Shown piece after piece: positions 15,936-24,252 of a stretch of 64,000 nucleotides of DNA. This DNA is from Devosia ureilytica (lineage in GTDB: Bacteria > Pseudomonadota > Alphaproteobacteria > Rhizobiales > Devosiaceae). Each line of letters starts with the position of its first letter. Position 1 is the stretch's first letter. The position numbers and the translations under genes were made by a program. The stretch is from positions 637,146-701,145 of the forward strand of contig NZ_JAMZCU010000003.1 of the NCBI RefSeq assembly GCF_024273195.1, given 5' to 3'. Below the pieces are notes generated by a model. The model was not told where the DNA came from. It saw only the letters and a list, made by a program, of their open reading frames with translations, and made no database searches.

Positions 15936-16150
15936 ATTTCACGTCTAGCTGAACTCGCGGTTCCTTGGCTCCCTCCCCCTTGTGGGGAGGGTAGCGACGC
16001 TGGGCCGACAGGCCCAAGCAGAGCTGGGGTGGGGGTTGCGTGACCTCCAAAGTCTCCGAGCCAGGGGACACGCCGACACCCCCACCCTCGATCCCTCCCC
16101 ACAAGGGGGAGGGAGGCGATGGAACCGCGTCCGACTGAGTATGGAACGCT
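15936..16150. repeat. MITE-like palindromic repeat element, copy A
   Basis: Bases 15969-15991 and 16093-16115 are perfect 23-bp inverted repeats, and each is itself nearly palindromic (CCCTCCCC and GGGGAGGG arms). They enclose a centre containing AGCTGGGGTGGGGG. The flanks, including GATGGAACCGCGTCCG at the right, recur in inverted order around copy B at 47744-48005. It ends exactly at the stop of the GGDEF-EAL gene. No coding capacity. Confidence 0.8.
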
Positions 16151-18535
16151 TTAGCTCGCCAGTGCTCGCAGCGGTTCGACCGGCTCTGTTGCACCACCAG
16201 CGACTGTCGAAAGCAGATAGGCCGGCAAATCCTCCGGCGTCAGCGGGCGGGCGAAATAGAAGCCCTGCAATTGGTGACAGGCGATTTCCGACAGGAACTC
16301 GGCCTGTTCCGCTGTTTCCACACCCTCGGCGGTGATCTTGAGCTTGAGCGTCTTGGCCATCGAGGCAATGGCCCTGAGGATATCGCGGGCAATCGGATCA
16401 TTGGTCGAGGCCACGACAAAGGATCGGTCGATCTTGATCTTGTCGAAGGGAAACTTGAGCAGATAGCTCAGCGACGAATAGCCGGTGCCGAAATCGTCCA
16501 TGGCAATGGTGACGCCAAACGCCCGGATCTCACCCAGCTTCTCGATAACCTCCTCGGGGTTCTCGATCAGCAGGCCTTCGGTGATTTCGATTTCGAGGCG
16601 CCTGGGCGCCAGGCCCGAACTTTGGAGGGCGCGCTGCACCACCCGTCCGATATCGGAGCGCCGGAAATGCCGGGCCGACAGATTGACCGCCACCGTCAGA
16701 TGCTCGGGCCAGGCCGCTGCGGCCATGCAAGCCTCGTTGATCGTCCAGTCGCCAATGTCCACGATCAGGTCGGATTGCTCGGCAATGGCGATGAACTCCG
16801 CCGGCGGCACCAGACCGCGCGTCGGATGGTTCCAGCGCACCAGCGCTTCAAACCCGGTGGGCAGTCCGTCCGCGGCGTTTACCAGCGGCTGGTAGTGCAG
16901 CACCAGTTCTTGTCTCGCGATGGCGCCGCGCAGATCGGCCTCGATCAAGCGTCGCTCACGCTGCTCGGAATCCATCTGGCTTTCAAAAAAGCGCAGCATC
17001 GACCGTCCATCTGCCTTGGCGCGATAGAGCGCCAGATCGGCGTTGCGCAGCAGATGGTCGGGGCGAATGCCATCTCCCGGCGCCATGGCAATACCGACGC
17101 TGGCGCCAATCAGGAACATGTCGTGCTCGATCAGGAATGGCTCGCGCATGGCCGCCACCAGCCGCGCCGCCAGGTCCTCAACCTCATCCTTTACCCCTGC
17201 ATTGGGCAATAGGACGGCGAACTCGTCGCCACCGAAACGGGCCGCGACATCGCCCTCTTTGAGCTCGTGCTGGATTCGGGCGGCGACTTCGGTCAATAGC
17301 CGATCCCCGGCCATATGACCCTTGCTGTCGTTGACGCCCTTGAATTGGTCGAGATCGAGGAACATCACCGAAAATGGTGTCCCATAGCGCTCAAGGCGCG
17401 CCACGTTCAGCGCCAGCTGTTCGGTGAACTTGGTGCGGTTGAGCAGCCCCGTCAGCGAGTCATGATGTGCCAGAAGCGTAATCTGGCGCTCCGAAATCTT
17501 GCGCTCGCTGATGTCCGACCCGGTGCCGAGATAGCCCAGATATTTGCCCGACTCGTCAAACGCCGGTTTGCCGGTCAGCCGCCACCAGCATTCCTGCCCG
17601 GTGATGACAATCTGCAGTTCCACGTCCTGAAAGGTTTCACGGTCTGCCATGGCGCGCTCGATTTCACGAACGAGCGGGTCGGACGGCGCCGTGATCTGAT
17701 GGAGAAACGCGATGAAGTCTGCCCCGACAAGATCATCCTCGGTGGCGCCCGTCGACTTGGTAAACCCGCCAGACAGGCGATTGACCACACCGGTGTCGTC
17801 TACCCCCCAGACCCAGTCAGACGCCGTCTGCTCGAACTCGCGCAGCAGGAGCCCGATGATCTGCCCGTTTTCCTCGACCAGCATTTCCGAAGCCCGCAGC
17901 GACACGAAGGCGGCCGCATGGTTGAACACCACGGTCACCAGAATAAATGTGAAGCCGCCGATCAGTGTCCCCTGCACCAGGATATCGCCCGATTGCCCGA
18001 GACCGGTGAGACCCCGCAATGAGCCGATGACGATAGGAATAGTCATCGAAGCCAGCGCCTGCGGATAGTTGATCAGCGCGATCAGCGAGATGCAAAGCAG
18101 CCCCCCGGCACCCAGCAAGGCCACGGTGCGGATAGCAATGTCCTGTTCAACCGGCAGTACCGAAAGCACCACAGCCCAAAGTGCACCCACGCTCAGGGCG
18201 AGCATGACCACTTGTGTCGCGGCGCGGCCGGCCACCTGCGCGGGTCGACTGCGGGACGCCAGCGCAGTGGCATAGAGATGGATGACATTGATGGCACTGA
18301 GCAGGGCCGCCAGCACACCAAAGCTCGGCAGTCCCCACGTCACCACCATGAACACGACCGAGACGATCAGCGAGGCGGCCATCAGGGCGGGCACCATCAG
18401 CGCCACCGATGCCAATTGCTGGCCCAGCAGTTTTTCGCGCAAAGCACCGGACAGACCGTCCGCGCCAATGGCACGGTCGACAAATCCATCAATCTGAGAA
18501 AAGGCGGTTCTGGGCGCAGACATGGTCCGCACCAT
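16151..18535 (-). CDS. PAS-GGDEF-EAL cyclic-di-GMP signalling protein with membrane sensor
   Basis: 794 residues. An N-terminal region with about six membrane segments (45-215) is followed by a PAS domain (about 240-345, SDWVWGVDDTGVV and YLGTGSDISERK), a GGDEF domain (about 355-520) and an EAL domain (about 535-780). The cyclase motif is intact (ARFGGDEFAVL), as is the phosphodiesterase signature (GFEALVRW, with the later DDFGTGYSSL). The protein could both make and degrade cyclic di-GMP; which activity dominates cannot be read from sequence. Start ATG 18535 is chosen, with 18523 an alternative. It is a single gene with no operon partner. Confidence 0.92.
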   Translation of the reverse strand: MVRTMSAPRTAFSQIDGFVDRAIGADGLSGALREKLLGQQLASVALMVPALMAASLIVSVVFMVVTWGLPSFGVLAALLSAINVIHLYATALASRSRPAQVAGRAATQVVMLALSVGALWAVVLSVLPVEQDIAIRTVALLGAGGLLCISLIALINYPQALASMTIPIVIGSLRGLTGLGQSGDILVQGTLIGGFTFILVTVVFNHAAAFVSLRASEMLVEENGQIIGLLLREFEQTASDWVWGVDDTGVVNRLSGGFTKSTGATEDDLVGADFIAFLHQITAPSDPLVREIERAMADRETFQDVELQIVITGQECWWRLTGKPAFDESGKYLGYLGTGSDISERKISERQITLLAHHDSLTGLLNRTKFTEQLALNVARLERYGTPFSVMFLDLDQFKGVNDSKGHMAGDRLLTEVAARIQHELKEGDVAARFGGDEFAVLLPNAGVKDEVEDLAARLVAAMREPFLIEHDMFLIGASVGIAMAPGDGIRPDHLLRNADLALYRAKADGRSMLRFFESQMDSEQRERRLIEADLRGAIARQELVLHYQPLVNAADGLPTGFEALVRWNHPTRGLVPPAEFIAIAEQSDLIVDIGDWTINEACMAAAAWPEHLTVAVNLSARHFRRSDIGRVVQRALQSSGLAPRRLEIEITEGLLIENPEEVIEKLGEIRAFGVTIAMDDFGTGYSSLSYLLKFPFDKIKIDRSFVVASTNDPIARDILRAIASMAKTLKLKITAEGVETAEQAEFLSEIACHQLQGFYFARPLTPEDLPAYLLSTVAGGATEPVEPLRALAS

Positions 18536-18580
18536 GGGCCTTACGCCTTAATATTGCGTATTTTTCTGGGTCCGCCCAAA

Positions 18581-18605
18581 ACCGGGGCCACCTCATGGCC
18601 CCGGT
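18581..18605 (-). terminator. Terminator after uxuA
   Basis: ACCGGGGCCA and TGGCCCCGGT form a perfect 10-bp stem with a 5-base loop. T-rich tracts flank it on both strands, so it can serve both the uxuA transcript and transcripts on the plus strand. Confidence 0.8.
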
Positions 18606-18628
18606 CTTTTTGCTCCAGCCCTGGCCAA

Positions 18629-19849
18629 TCAGCCCTGCGGCAGACCCCATTGAGCGTGCTCGAGTGCCGTCATCACGCCGCGCAGCTCTGCCAGCCCCTT
18701 CATCCGCCCAATGGTCGGATAGCCCGGCTGCGAACGCCGTCCCAGATCATCCATGATGTCCTGGCCGTGATCGGGGCGCATGGGGATTTCCCAGTCGGCG
18801 CGGCCCTCGGCCTTGCGCCGCCGCTCCTCGGTGAGCACAGCGGCAATCAGCGCCACCATGTCCGTATCGCCTGCCAGATGCTCCGCCTCGTAGAACGAGC
18901 CGGCAATGTCCGAGGTGTCGCGCTTGACGTTGCGCAGGTGCAGGAAATGCACCTTGGGGCCAAAGCGCTCCATCATCCCCGGCAGGTCATTGTCGGGGCG
19001 CGCGCCGAGCGAGCCCGAGCACAGCGTCATGCCATTGGCACGGCTGTCGACCGCATCGAGAATATACTTGTAGTCTTCTTCGGTGGACATGATGCGGGGC
19101 AGGCCCAGCAGCGCGAACGGCGGATCATCCGGGTGGCAGCAAAGCCGCATCCCCAGATCCTCGGCCACCGGCACCACCTCTTCGAGGAAGTCCACGAAGT
19201 GCTTGCGCAGCTGATCCCGGCTGATCGCACCATATTCATCCAGGTGAGCCTGGACGTCCTCCAGGGACATGGACTCGGTCGAGCCCGGCAGCCCCATCGT
19301 CACATTGCGGCCAAGCTGGCGCTTTTCGTCCTCGCTCATCGCCTCAAACCGCCGCCCTGCCTCATCGGCAATGGCATTGGTGAAATCGGCCGCAGCCCCC
19401 GGGCGCTTGAGAATATGAATGTCAAAGGCCGCGAAGTCATTGATATCAAAGCGCATGCACGACCCGCCATTTGGCACGGTCCACCGGAGGTCGGTACGGG
19501 TCCAGTCGAGTACCGGCATGAAATTGTAGCAGATAGTCTCGATGCCCGATTGCGCCAGATGCTTCATCGAAATCTTGTAGTTTTCGATATGGGCGCGCCA
19601 ATCGCCCTTCTGCTTCTTGATATCCTCGGTCACCGGCAGGCTTTCCACCACATCCCACACCAGGCCCGAAGCCGAGCCATCCTTGCGGGTGCCAATCTCG
19701 CTATGGCGCTTGGCGATCTCCTCGGGAGACCACACCACCCCATTGGGCACGTGGTGCAATGCGCTCACGACACCCGTCGCGCCGGCCTGCATGATGTCAT
19801 TGATGCTGGTCAGGTCCTTCGGGCCAAACCATCGCCATGTCTGTCGCAA
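18629..19849 (-). CDS. uxuA: Mannonate dehydratase
   Basis: 406 residues, full length for UxuA. It starts MRQTWRWFGPKD and carries family landmarks such as ALHHVPNGVVW, ETICYNFMPVLDWTRTDL, CCHPDDPP and HFLHLRN, including the His/Cys metal ligands of the TIM-barrel active site. It dehydrates D-mannonate to 2-keto-3-deoxygluconate (KDG). KDG is also the product of the KduI-KduD route encoded at 21908-23499, so glucuronate and unsaturated uronate catabolism converge here. It is downstream of the UPF0126 and DUF4326 genes on the same strand, 48 bases away. Confidence 0.95.
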   Translation of the reverse strand: MRQTWRWFGPKDLTSINDIMQAGATGVVSALHHVPNGVVWSPEEIAKRHSEIGTRKDGSASGLVWDVVESLPVTEDIKKQKGDWRAHIENYKISMKHLAQSGIETICYNFMPVLDWTRTDLRWTVPNGGSCMRFDINDFAAFDIHILKRPGAAADFTNAIADEAGRRFEAMSEDEKRQLGRNVTMGLPGSTESMSLEDVQAHLDEYGAISRDQLRKHFVDFLEEVVPVAEDLGMRLCCHPDDPPFALLGLPRIMSTEEDYKYILDAVDSRANGMTLCSGSLGARPDNDLPGMMERFGPKVHFLHLRNVKRDTSDIAGSFYEAEHLAGDTDMVALIAAVLTEERRRKAEGRADWEIPMRPDHGQDIMDDLGRRSQPGYPTIGRMKGLAELRGVMTALEHAQWGLPQG

Positions 19850-19897
19850 CTTCTAGTCTCCGTGGGAAAAAGGTTTGATTGGGTCCGCCGGCGCCAC

Positions 19898-20245
19898 TCA
19901 GTCATTGGCCAGCTTGATCAGGGTATCGACGTGGCAGGGCGAGCCTTCCCGGCACCAGCAGGCAAGGTTCTTGCCCCCGAGGGCGGTACGGATATCGCCC
20001 AACGCCGGGCGCGGACGATCCGCCTCGATCTCGCCCCTCATCCAGCGCCCATAGCGCGACACCGCCTCGGCCTGAGCCGCATCCTTGCCCAGGCCCGTCT
20101 CGGCCATGACCGCATCGATGGTGAAGGGATTGCCCCATGGCCCCGGCCGCGCCACCGAGTGCGCAGGGAGTCCGTTGATGGCCTCGGAGACGGCCTGCAG
20201 GTCGAATCCCGCGCGCCGCGACAACACGATCCGTACCGGCTTCAT
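19898..20245 (-). CDS. DUF4326 domain protein
   Basis: 115 residues from ATG 20245, which overlaps the upstream UPF0126 stop by four bases. The motif PWGNPFTID near residue 36 and the C-terminal LACWCREGSPCHVDTLIKLAN, with three cysteines and a histidine, are typical of DUF4326. This is a small family found in phages and bacteria with no established function. The Cys/His cluster could bind a metal. A longer frame reading upstream through 21532 is an artefact of high GC. Confidence 0.85.
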   Translation of the reverse strand: MKPVRIVLSRRAGFDLQAVSEAINGLPAHSVARPGPWGNPFTIDAVMAETGLGKDAAQAEAVSRYGRWMRGEIEADRPRPALGDIRTALGGKNLACWCREGSPCHVDTLIKLAND

Positions 20246-20859
20246 TTGCGCATCTCCCGGTCGAAGACGAACTTGGGCATTTCCCATTTCAACACCAGCG
20301 CCATCACGCGCAGCGTGAAGCCCACCGCAATGGCGATCAGCACCACTAGGTCCCCCGGCAGGCCACCGACGAGGCCGAAATAGTAGATGACACCGGTGAT
20401 CAGCGAAACGGTGGCGTAAAGCTCGCCCTGGAAGATCAGCGGAATATCGTTGCACAACACATCGCGCAACACGCCGCCCGCGGTTCCCGTCACCATGCCG
20501 GCCACGATGACGATGATCGGATGCACGCCCGCCTCGATGCCGATATTGCAGCCGATCACCGTGAACACCACCAGCCCCAGCGCATCGAGCAGCAGGAACG
20601 GCCACTTCAGCCGATCCACCAGCCGCGCTAGCGGAATAGTGGCCAGCGCCGCCCCGCACACCAGAAGCAGCACATAGGGGTTCTGCACCCACACCAGTGG
20701 GTAGTGATCGAGCAGGATATCGCGCATCGTGCCTCCGCCCAGCGCCGTTACGCAGGCAATCAGGCATACCCCGAACCAGTCCATATTGCGCCGCCCTGCC
20801 GCCAGTGCCGCCGTCATGGCCTCGACTGTTATGGCGATGTAGAAAGCGATGACCAGCAT
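20242..20859 (-). CDS. Trimeric intracellular cation channel (UPF0126) family protein
   Basis: 205 residues with seven hydrophobic segments and two internally repeated halves. Each half has a Gly-rich signature followed by Arg-Asp: GGGTMRDILL near residue 42 and GTAGGVLRDVL near 128. This is the YadS/UPF0126 family, now assigned to TRIC-type monovalent cation channels. The physiological role in bacteria is poorly known. It is the first gene of a unit running into DUF4326 and perhaps uxuA. A 14-bp perfect palindrome lies in the promoter region. Confidence 0.9.
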   Translation of the reverse strand: MLVIAFYIAITVEAMTAALAAGRRNMDWFGVCLIACVTALGGGTMRDILLDHYPLVWVQNPYVLLLVCGAALATIPLARLVDRLKWPFLLLDALGLVVFTVIGCNIGIEAGVHPIIVIVAGMVTGTAGGVLRDVLCNDIPLIFQGELYATVSLITGVIYYFGLVGGLPGDLVVLIAIAVGFTLRVMALVLKWEMPKFVFDREMRK

Positions 20860-20896
20860 GGTGCGTTTTCTCTCCTGCGTCGAAACCGGATTGGCA

Positions 20897-20910
20897 GCGT
20901 AACGTTACGC
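20897..20910. promoter_or_regulatory. Perfect palindrome in divergent promoter region
   Basis: GCGTAACGTTACGC is a perfect 14-bp palindrome in the 91-bp gap between the divergent UPF0126 and M15-like genes. Size and place fit a dimeric repressor operator; the regulator is unknown. Confidence 0.5.
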
Positions 20911-20950
20911 CATCACCATCTGCCCGTCGCCCCAGTCGGAAACAAGCCCC

Positions 20951-21571
20951 ATGCGCCAGCCCCGCACAGTTCGTGCCCTCGAAGACTTCGGTCGCACCCG
21001 GCTGAGTGAGAGTTTTTTCATGCGCGACTTTCTCTATTCCGAGATCGCCGCCATCCATGGCTTCCAGAACCTGCCCGACGATCCCGACCTCGCCATCGCC
21101 GCCGGCACGCGCCTCTGTCAGGACCTGCTCGAACCCCTCCAGCAACGCTTTGGCCGCATCTCGGTGCGCTCGGCCTACCGCTCGCCCGAGGTCAATGGCT
21201 TCGGCAATGCCAATAAGCTCAACTGTGCCACCAACCCCAAGAACTTCGCCGGCCATATCTGGGACAGGCAAGACGCTGAGGGCCACATGGGCGCCACGGC
21301 CTGCATCGTGGTCAACCGCTTCATTCCCTATTATGAACGCACGGGAGACTGGGAAGCCATGGCCTGGTGGGTACACGATCACTTGCCCTACTCCGATATG
21401 GAGTTCTTTCCCAAGTTCGCCGCCTTCAACCTGCAATGGCACGAAATGCCAGAGCGGACGATTTACAGTTTCATCCCGCCCCGCCGCGGCCGCCTGACCG
21501 CGCCGGGAAAGGCCAATTGGGCCGGACAGCACGGCGAGAACTATGCCGCCATGCTGGCAGAACTGGGTTAG
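20951..21571 (+). CDS. Peptidase M15-like (D-Ala-D-Ala carboxypeptidase fold) protein
   Basis: 206 residues from ATG 20951. The central segment RISVRSAYRSPEVNGFGN (about residues 73-90) resembles the SxYRSxxxN core of M15/Hedgehog-type peptidases, and W-H-D-H and W-H pairs occur later (MAWWVHDHLPYSDMEF, FNLQWHEMPE). The full zinc triad His-Asp-His of active M15A enzymes is not obvious: the usual SxHxxGxAxD reads FAGHIWDRQ. It may be a divergent or inactive relative. No signal peptide is visible. It stands alone on the plus strand and converges on kdgF. Confidence 0.6.
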   Translation: MRQPRTVRALEDFGRTRLSESFFMRDFLYSEIAAIHGFQNLPDDPDLAIAAGTRLCQDLLEPLQQRFGRISVRSAYRSPEVNGFGNANKLNCATNPKNFAGHIWDRQDAEGHMGATACIVVNRFIPYYERTGDWEAMAWWVHDHLPYSDMEFFPKFAAFNLQWHEMPERTIYSFIPPRRGRLTAPGKANWAGQHGENYAAMLAELG

Positions 21572-21903
21572 ACGAAATCCTGCCGCATGGGCGTGAACAC
21601 GTCGACCAGCCGGCCCTTTTCCAGCGCCACGACGCTGTGGACGAGCCCGGTCGGCACGATGAAACTGCCACCCTGCCCCACCACTTCGACATTGCCGTCG
21701 ATAGTCACTTCAAAGCTGCCTTCGGCCACATAGCTGACCTGGATATGCGGGTGGCTGTGTGGCGCGCCCACCGCCCCCTTGTCGAAGCCGAATTCCACCT
21801 GCATCAGCTCTGGCGTGTGGATCAGCACCCGGCGGGTGTTGCCCGGTGCCAGTTCGGTCCATGCTGTTTCATTGGGCTGGGCGAAAAGCTTTTGTTCAGT
21901 CAT
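21568..21903 (-). CDS. kdgF: Cupin, probable KdgF (unsaturated uronate ring-opening enzyme)
   Basis: 111 residues from ATG 21903, four bases after the kduD stop. Single cupin domain with the metal-binding motif GAPHSHPHIQVSYVAEGSFE near residue 45 and the second motif PTGLVHSV near 88. Size, fold and position directly after kduI-kduD match KdgF, which converts 4,5-unsaturated galacturonate or related monomers to 5-keto-4-deoxyuronate, the KduI substrate. A generic cupin cannot be excluded from sequence alone, but the context is strong. Confidence 0.8.
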   Translation of the reverse strand: MTEQKLFAQPNETAWTELAPGNTRRVLIHTPELMQVEFGFDKGAVGAPHSHPHIQVSYVAEGSFEVTIDGNVEVVGQGGSFIVPTGLVHSVVALEKGRLVDVFTPMRQDFV

Positions 21904-21907
21904 CTCA

Positions 21908-22669
21908 TTACCTCGCAAGCCAGCCGCCATCGACCGGAATGACGGCGCCATGCATATAGTTGGAAGCGGGCGCCAGCAGGAAAACCGCCGCGTCACCGAT
22001 GTCGGATGGAACACCCCAGCGCCCGGCCGGAATACGCCCCAGGATCGACGCCGACCGGTCTGGATCGTTGCGCAGCGCCTCGGTGTTGTTGGTTTCGATA
22101 TAGCCTGGCGCCACCGCGTTCACATTGACACCCCTGGCGCCCCATTCATTGGCGAGCAGCCGGGTAATGCCGAGCACCCCGCTTTTGGACGCCGTGTAGC
22201 TGGCCACCCGAATGCCACCCTGAAAACTCAGCATCGAAGCAATGTTGACCACCCGCGCATTGCGGCCCGCCGCGATGGCCTTCCTGCCAATGGACTGGCA
22301 CAGAAAGAACATGGACTTCAGGTTGATATCCATCACCGCGTCCCAGTCGTCCTCGGTGAAATCCACCGCGTCGACTCGCTTGATGATCCCGGCATTATTG
22401 ACCAGGCCATCGATGGGACCATGCTCGTCCCAGGCCGCTTCAAACATCGCCTGCGCGTCCTTGGTGGACCCGAGATCGGCACTGACGCCGACAAACTCGG
22501 CACCGATGGCCGCCATCTGCGCTACCGTATCGTCCATCGGCGAACGGCCAACCCCGATCACCTTGCCACCGGCCCGGCCAATGGAAAGGGCAATGCCCTG
22601 GCCAATGCCGGTATTGGCGCCGGTGACCATCACGGTCTTGCCGGAAAGGGAAAACGCGCTGAGATCCAT
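21908..22669 (-). CDS. kduD: 2-dehydro-3-deoxy-D-gluconate 5-dehydrogenase (KduD)
   Basis: 253 residues from ATG 22669; the start shares one base with the kduI stop (TGATG). Classical SDR: cofactor motif TGANTGIGQGIA near residue 16, NNAG near 90, catalytic Ser in NIASMLSFQGG and YTASK near 154. It reduces 2,5-diketo-3-deoxygluconate to KDG with NADH. The order kduI-kduD-kdgF encodes three consecutive steps from unsaturated uronate to KDG. Confidence 0.93.
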   Translation of the reverse strand: MDLSAFSLSGKTVMVTGANTGIGQGIALSIGRAGGKVIGVGRSPMDDTVAQMAAIGAEFVGVSADLGSTKDAQAMFEAAWDEHGPIDGLVNNAGIIKRVDAVDFTEDDWDAVMDINLKSMFFLCQSIGRKAIAAGRNARVVNIASMLSFQGGIRVASYTASKSGVLGITRLLANEWGARGVNVNAVAPGYIETNNTEALRNDPDRSASILGRIPAGRWGVPSDIGDAAVFLLAPASNYMHGAVIPVDGGWLAR

Positions 22670-23499
22670 CAGCGCAGGTCCTGCATCTCGACCTTTTCGA
22701 CATCGGTATAGTCGACATTGTCGCCGGCCATGGCCCAGATGAACGTATAGGCGCCAGTGCCCGCCCCGCAGTGGATCGACCACGGCGGCGACAGGATTGC
22801 CTGCTCATTGCGCACGATCAGGTGCCGGCTTTCATCAGGCTCACCCATCAGATGCACGACAAAGGCATCGGGCTTCAGGTCGAAATAAAGATAGGCCTCC
22901 ATGCGCCGGTCATGCACATGCGCTGGCATGGTGTTCCACACCGAGCCGGGCGCAAACTGGGTCAAGCCCACCACCAGTTGGCAGGTCTTGACGCTGTCGG
23001 CGTTCACATACTGGAAAATCGAGCGCTCATTGGCAGTCTCGTTGCTCCCCAGGTCCAGCCGCTTGGCGCCCGACTTCTGCAGCAACGTCGTCGGATAGCT
23101 CGAATGAGCCGGGGCGCTCAACAGGTAGAATTTGGCGCCCTCGCCTGCAAAGCGCACGTCCTTGGACCCCTTGCCGACATAGAGCATGTCGCGCGGCCCC
23201 ACGGCATGGTCGGCGCCATCCACCGAAATCGTGCCGGCTTCCCCGATATTGACCACGATCATTTCGCGACGATCAAGGAAATTGGCCGTGCCGGTGGGCT
23301 TGATAGCGTCCAGCGTCAGTGCGCCACCATCGGGCATGGCCCCACCCACCGCCATGCGGTCGTAGTGAGTATAGGTCCAGCGCACCTGTCCGGCGGCGAA
23401 CAGATCATCGATCAGGAAATTGTCGCGCAGTTCGCCAGTGCCCATGGCCGATGCGGTCAGGGGATCAATGGCGAAGCGAATGTCGAAATCGGTGGTCAT
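22669..23499 (-). CDS. kduI: 5-dehydro-4-deoxy-D-glucuronate isomerase (KduI)
   Basis: 276 residues, full length. Cupin-type fold with metal-binding motif MPAHVHDRRMEAYLYF near residue 195 and the terminal WSIHCGAGTGAYTFIWAM typical of KduI. It isomerises 5-keto-4-deoxyuronate to 2,5-diketo-3-deoxygluconate, the substrate of KduD encoded next. It follows the GntR regulator gene by eight bases. Confidence 0.95.
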   Translation of the reverse strand: MTTDFDIRFAIDPLTASAMGTGELRDNFLIDDLFAAGQVRWTYTHYDRMAVGGAMPDGGALTLDAIKPTGTANFLDRREMIVVNIGEAGTISVDGADHAVGPRDMLYVGKGSKDVRFAGEGAKFYLLSAPAHSSYPTTLLQKSGAKRLDLGSNETANERSIFQYVNADSVKTCQLVVGLTQFAPGSVWNTMPAHVHDRRMEAYLYFDLKPDAFVVHLMGEPDESRHLIVRNEQAILSPPWSIHCGAGTGAYTFIWAMAGDNVDYTDVEKVEMQDLR

Positions 23500-23507
23500 G
23501 TCGGGTC

Positions 23508-24248
23508 CTAGTTTTTCTGGCTTTGTTCGGCCAGGCGGCTGCGATACCGGCCCTGGCTGCGCGATAGATGTTCGCGCATTGCCTCACGGGCGCCGTCGGC
23601 GTCGCGGGCAGATATGGCGTTGAGAATACGGCGATGCTCGTCGTGCAGACCCACTTGATATTCATAGGTCAGCACGCTTTCCGTGCCCCACGGCGAGGCC
23701 ACGTCACACGGAATGGTCCGGCTTCCCAGCGCATCAAGCACTTCGAGATAGAACGGATTATTGGTCGCTGCCGCGATGGCGCGGTGGAACATGAAATCGG
23801 TCTTGCCGGTTGGCGTGCCTTGCGAGAGCAGCCGCCCGAACTCATTCCAGGCCTCCAGGATCGCCGCTACCTGGCTGGTGCTGTGGCGCTGCGCGGCGAG
23901 GCCTGCGGACTCGATCTCGATGCCCATGCGCACTTCAAGCACATTGAGCGCCACCGAAATCTTGTTTGAACGCTCCCCCGCGATCGAGCTGAAAGCGGAG
24001 CTGGCCTGTGCCATCACGAACACCCCGGCCCCCTGGCGCGGCTGCACCATGCCGTCCGCAGCGAGTGCGGCGATGGCTTCGCGCACCACCGTCCGGCTGA
24101 CGCCGAAATGCGTGGTCATCTGGCTTTCGGTGGGCAGCTTTTCACCCGGCCCGAATTCACCGGCGGCGATGCGCTTGCGCAGGGCCTCAACCACCATTTC
24201 GGCAAGCTTGGGCTTTCGGACCGGGGGGGCAATTTCGATCAGGGACAT
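23508..24248 (-). CDS. GntR/FadR-family transcriptional regulator (FCD domain), likely of uronate genes
   Basis: 246 residues. N-terminal winged helix (about 14-75, with FGPGEKLPTESQMTTHFGVS and the recognition helix RTVVREAIAAL) and a C-terminal all-helical FCD ligand domain (about 95-235). The family includes UxuR/ExuR-type regulators that respond to hexuronates or their catabolites. It lies within the TRAP-kdu operon, four bases from dctM and eight from kduI, so it probably controls its own operon. A palindrome at 27253-27280 upstream of the first operon gene is the likely operator. Confidence 0.9.
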   Translation of the reverse strand: MSLIEIAPPVRKPKLAEMVVEALRKRIAAGEFGPGEKLPTESQMTTHFGVSRTVVREAIAALAADGMVQPRQGAGVFVMAQASSAFSSIAGERSNKISVALNVLEVRMGIEIESAGLAAQRHSTSQVAAILEAWNEFGRLLSQGTPTGKTDFMFHRAIAAATNNPFYLEVLDALGSRTIPCDVASPWGTESVLTYEYQVGLHDEHRRILNAISARDADGAREAMREHLSRSQGRYRSRLAEQSQKN

Positions 24249-24252
24249 CGCA

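Noticed and set aside
15936..16150. Repeats that could be taken for a CRISPR array
   Set aside because: Repeats are inverted, of variable spacing and scattered, with no regular spacers and no cas genes.
16151..18535. Possible loss of cyclase or phosphodiesterase function
   Set aside because: Both GGDEF and EAL signatures are intact, so no degeneration can be claimed.
19898..21532. A 544-codon minus-strand frame extending upstream of the DUF4326 gene
   Set aside because: It overlaps the UPF0126 gene in a different frame and the M15-like gene antisense; only the last 115 codons match a known family.
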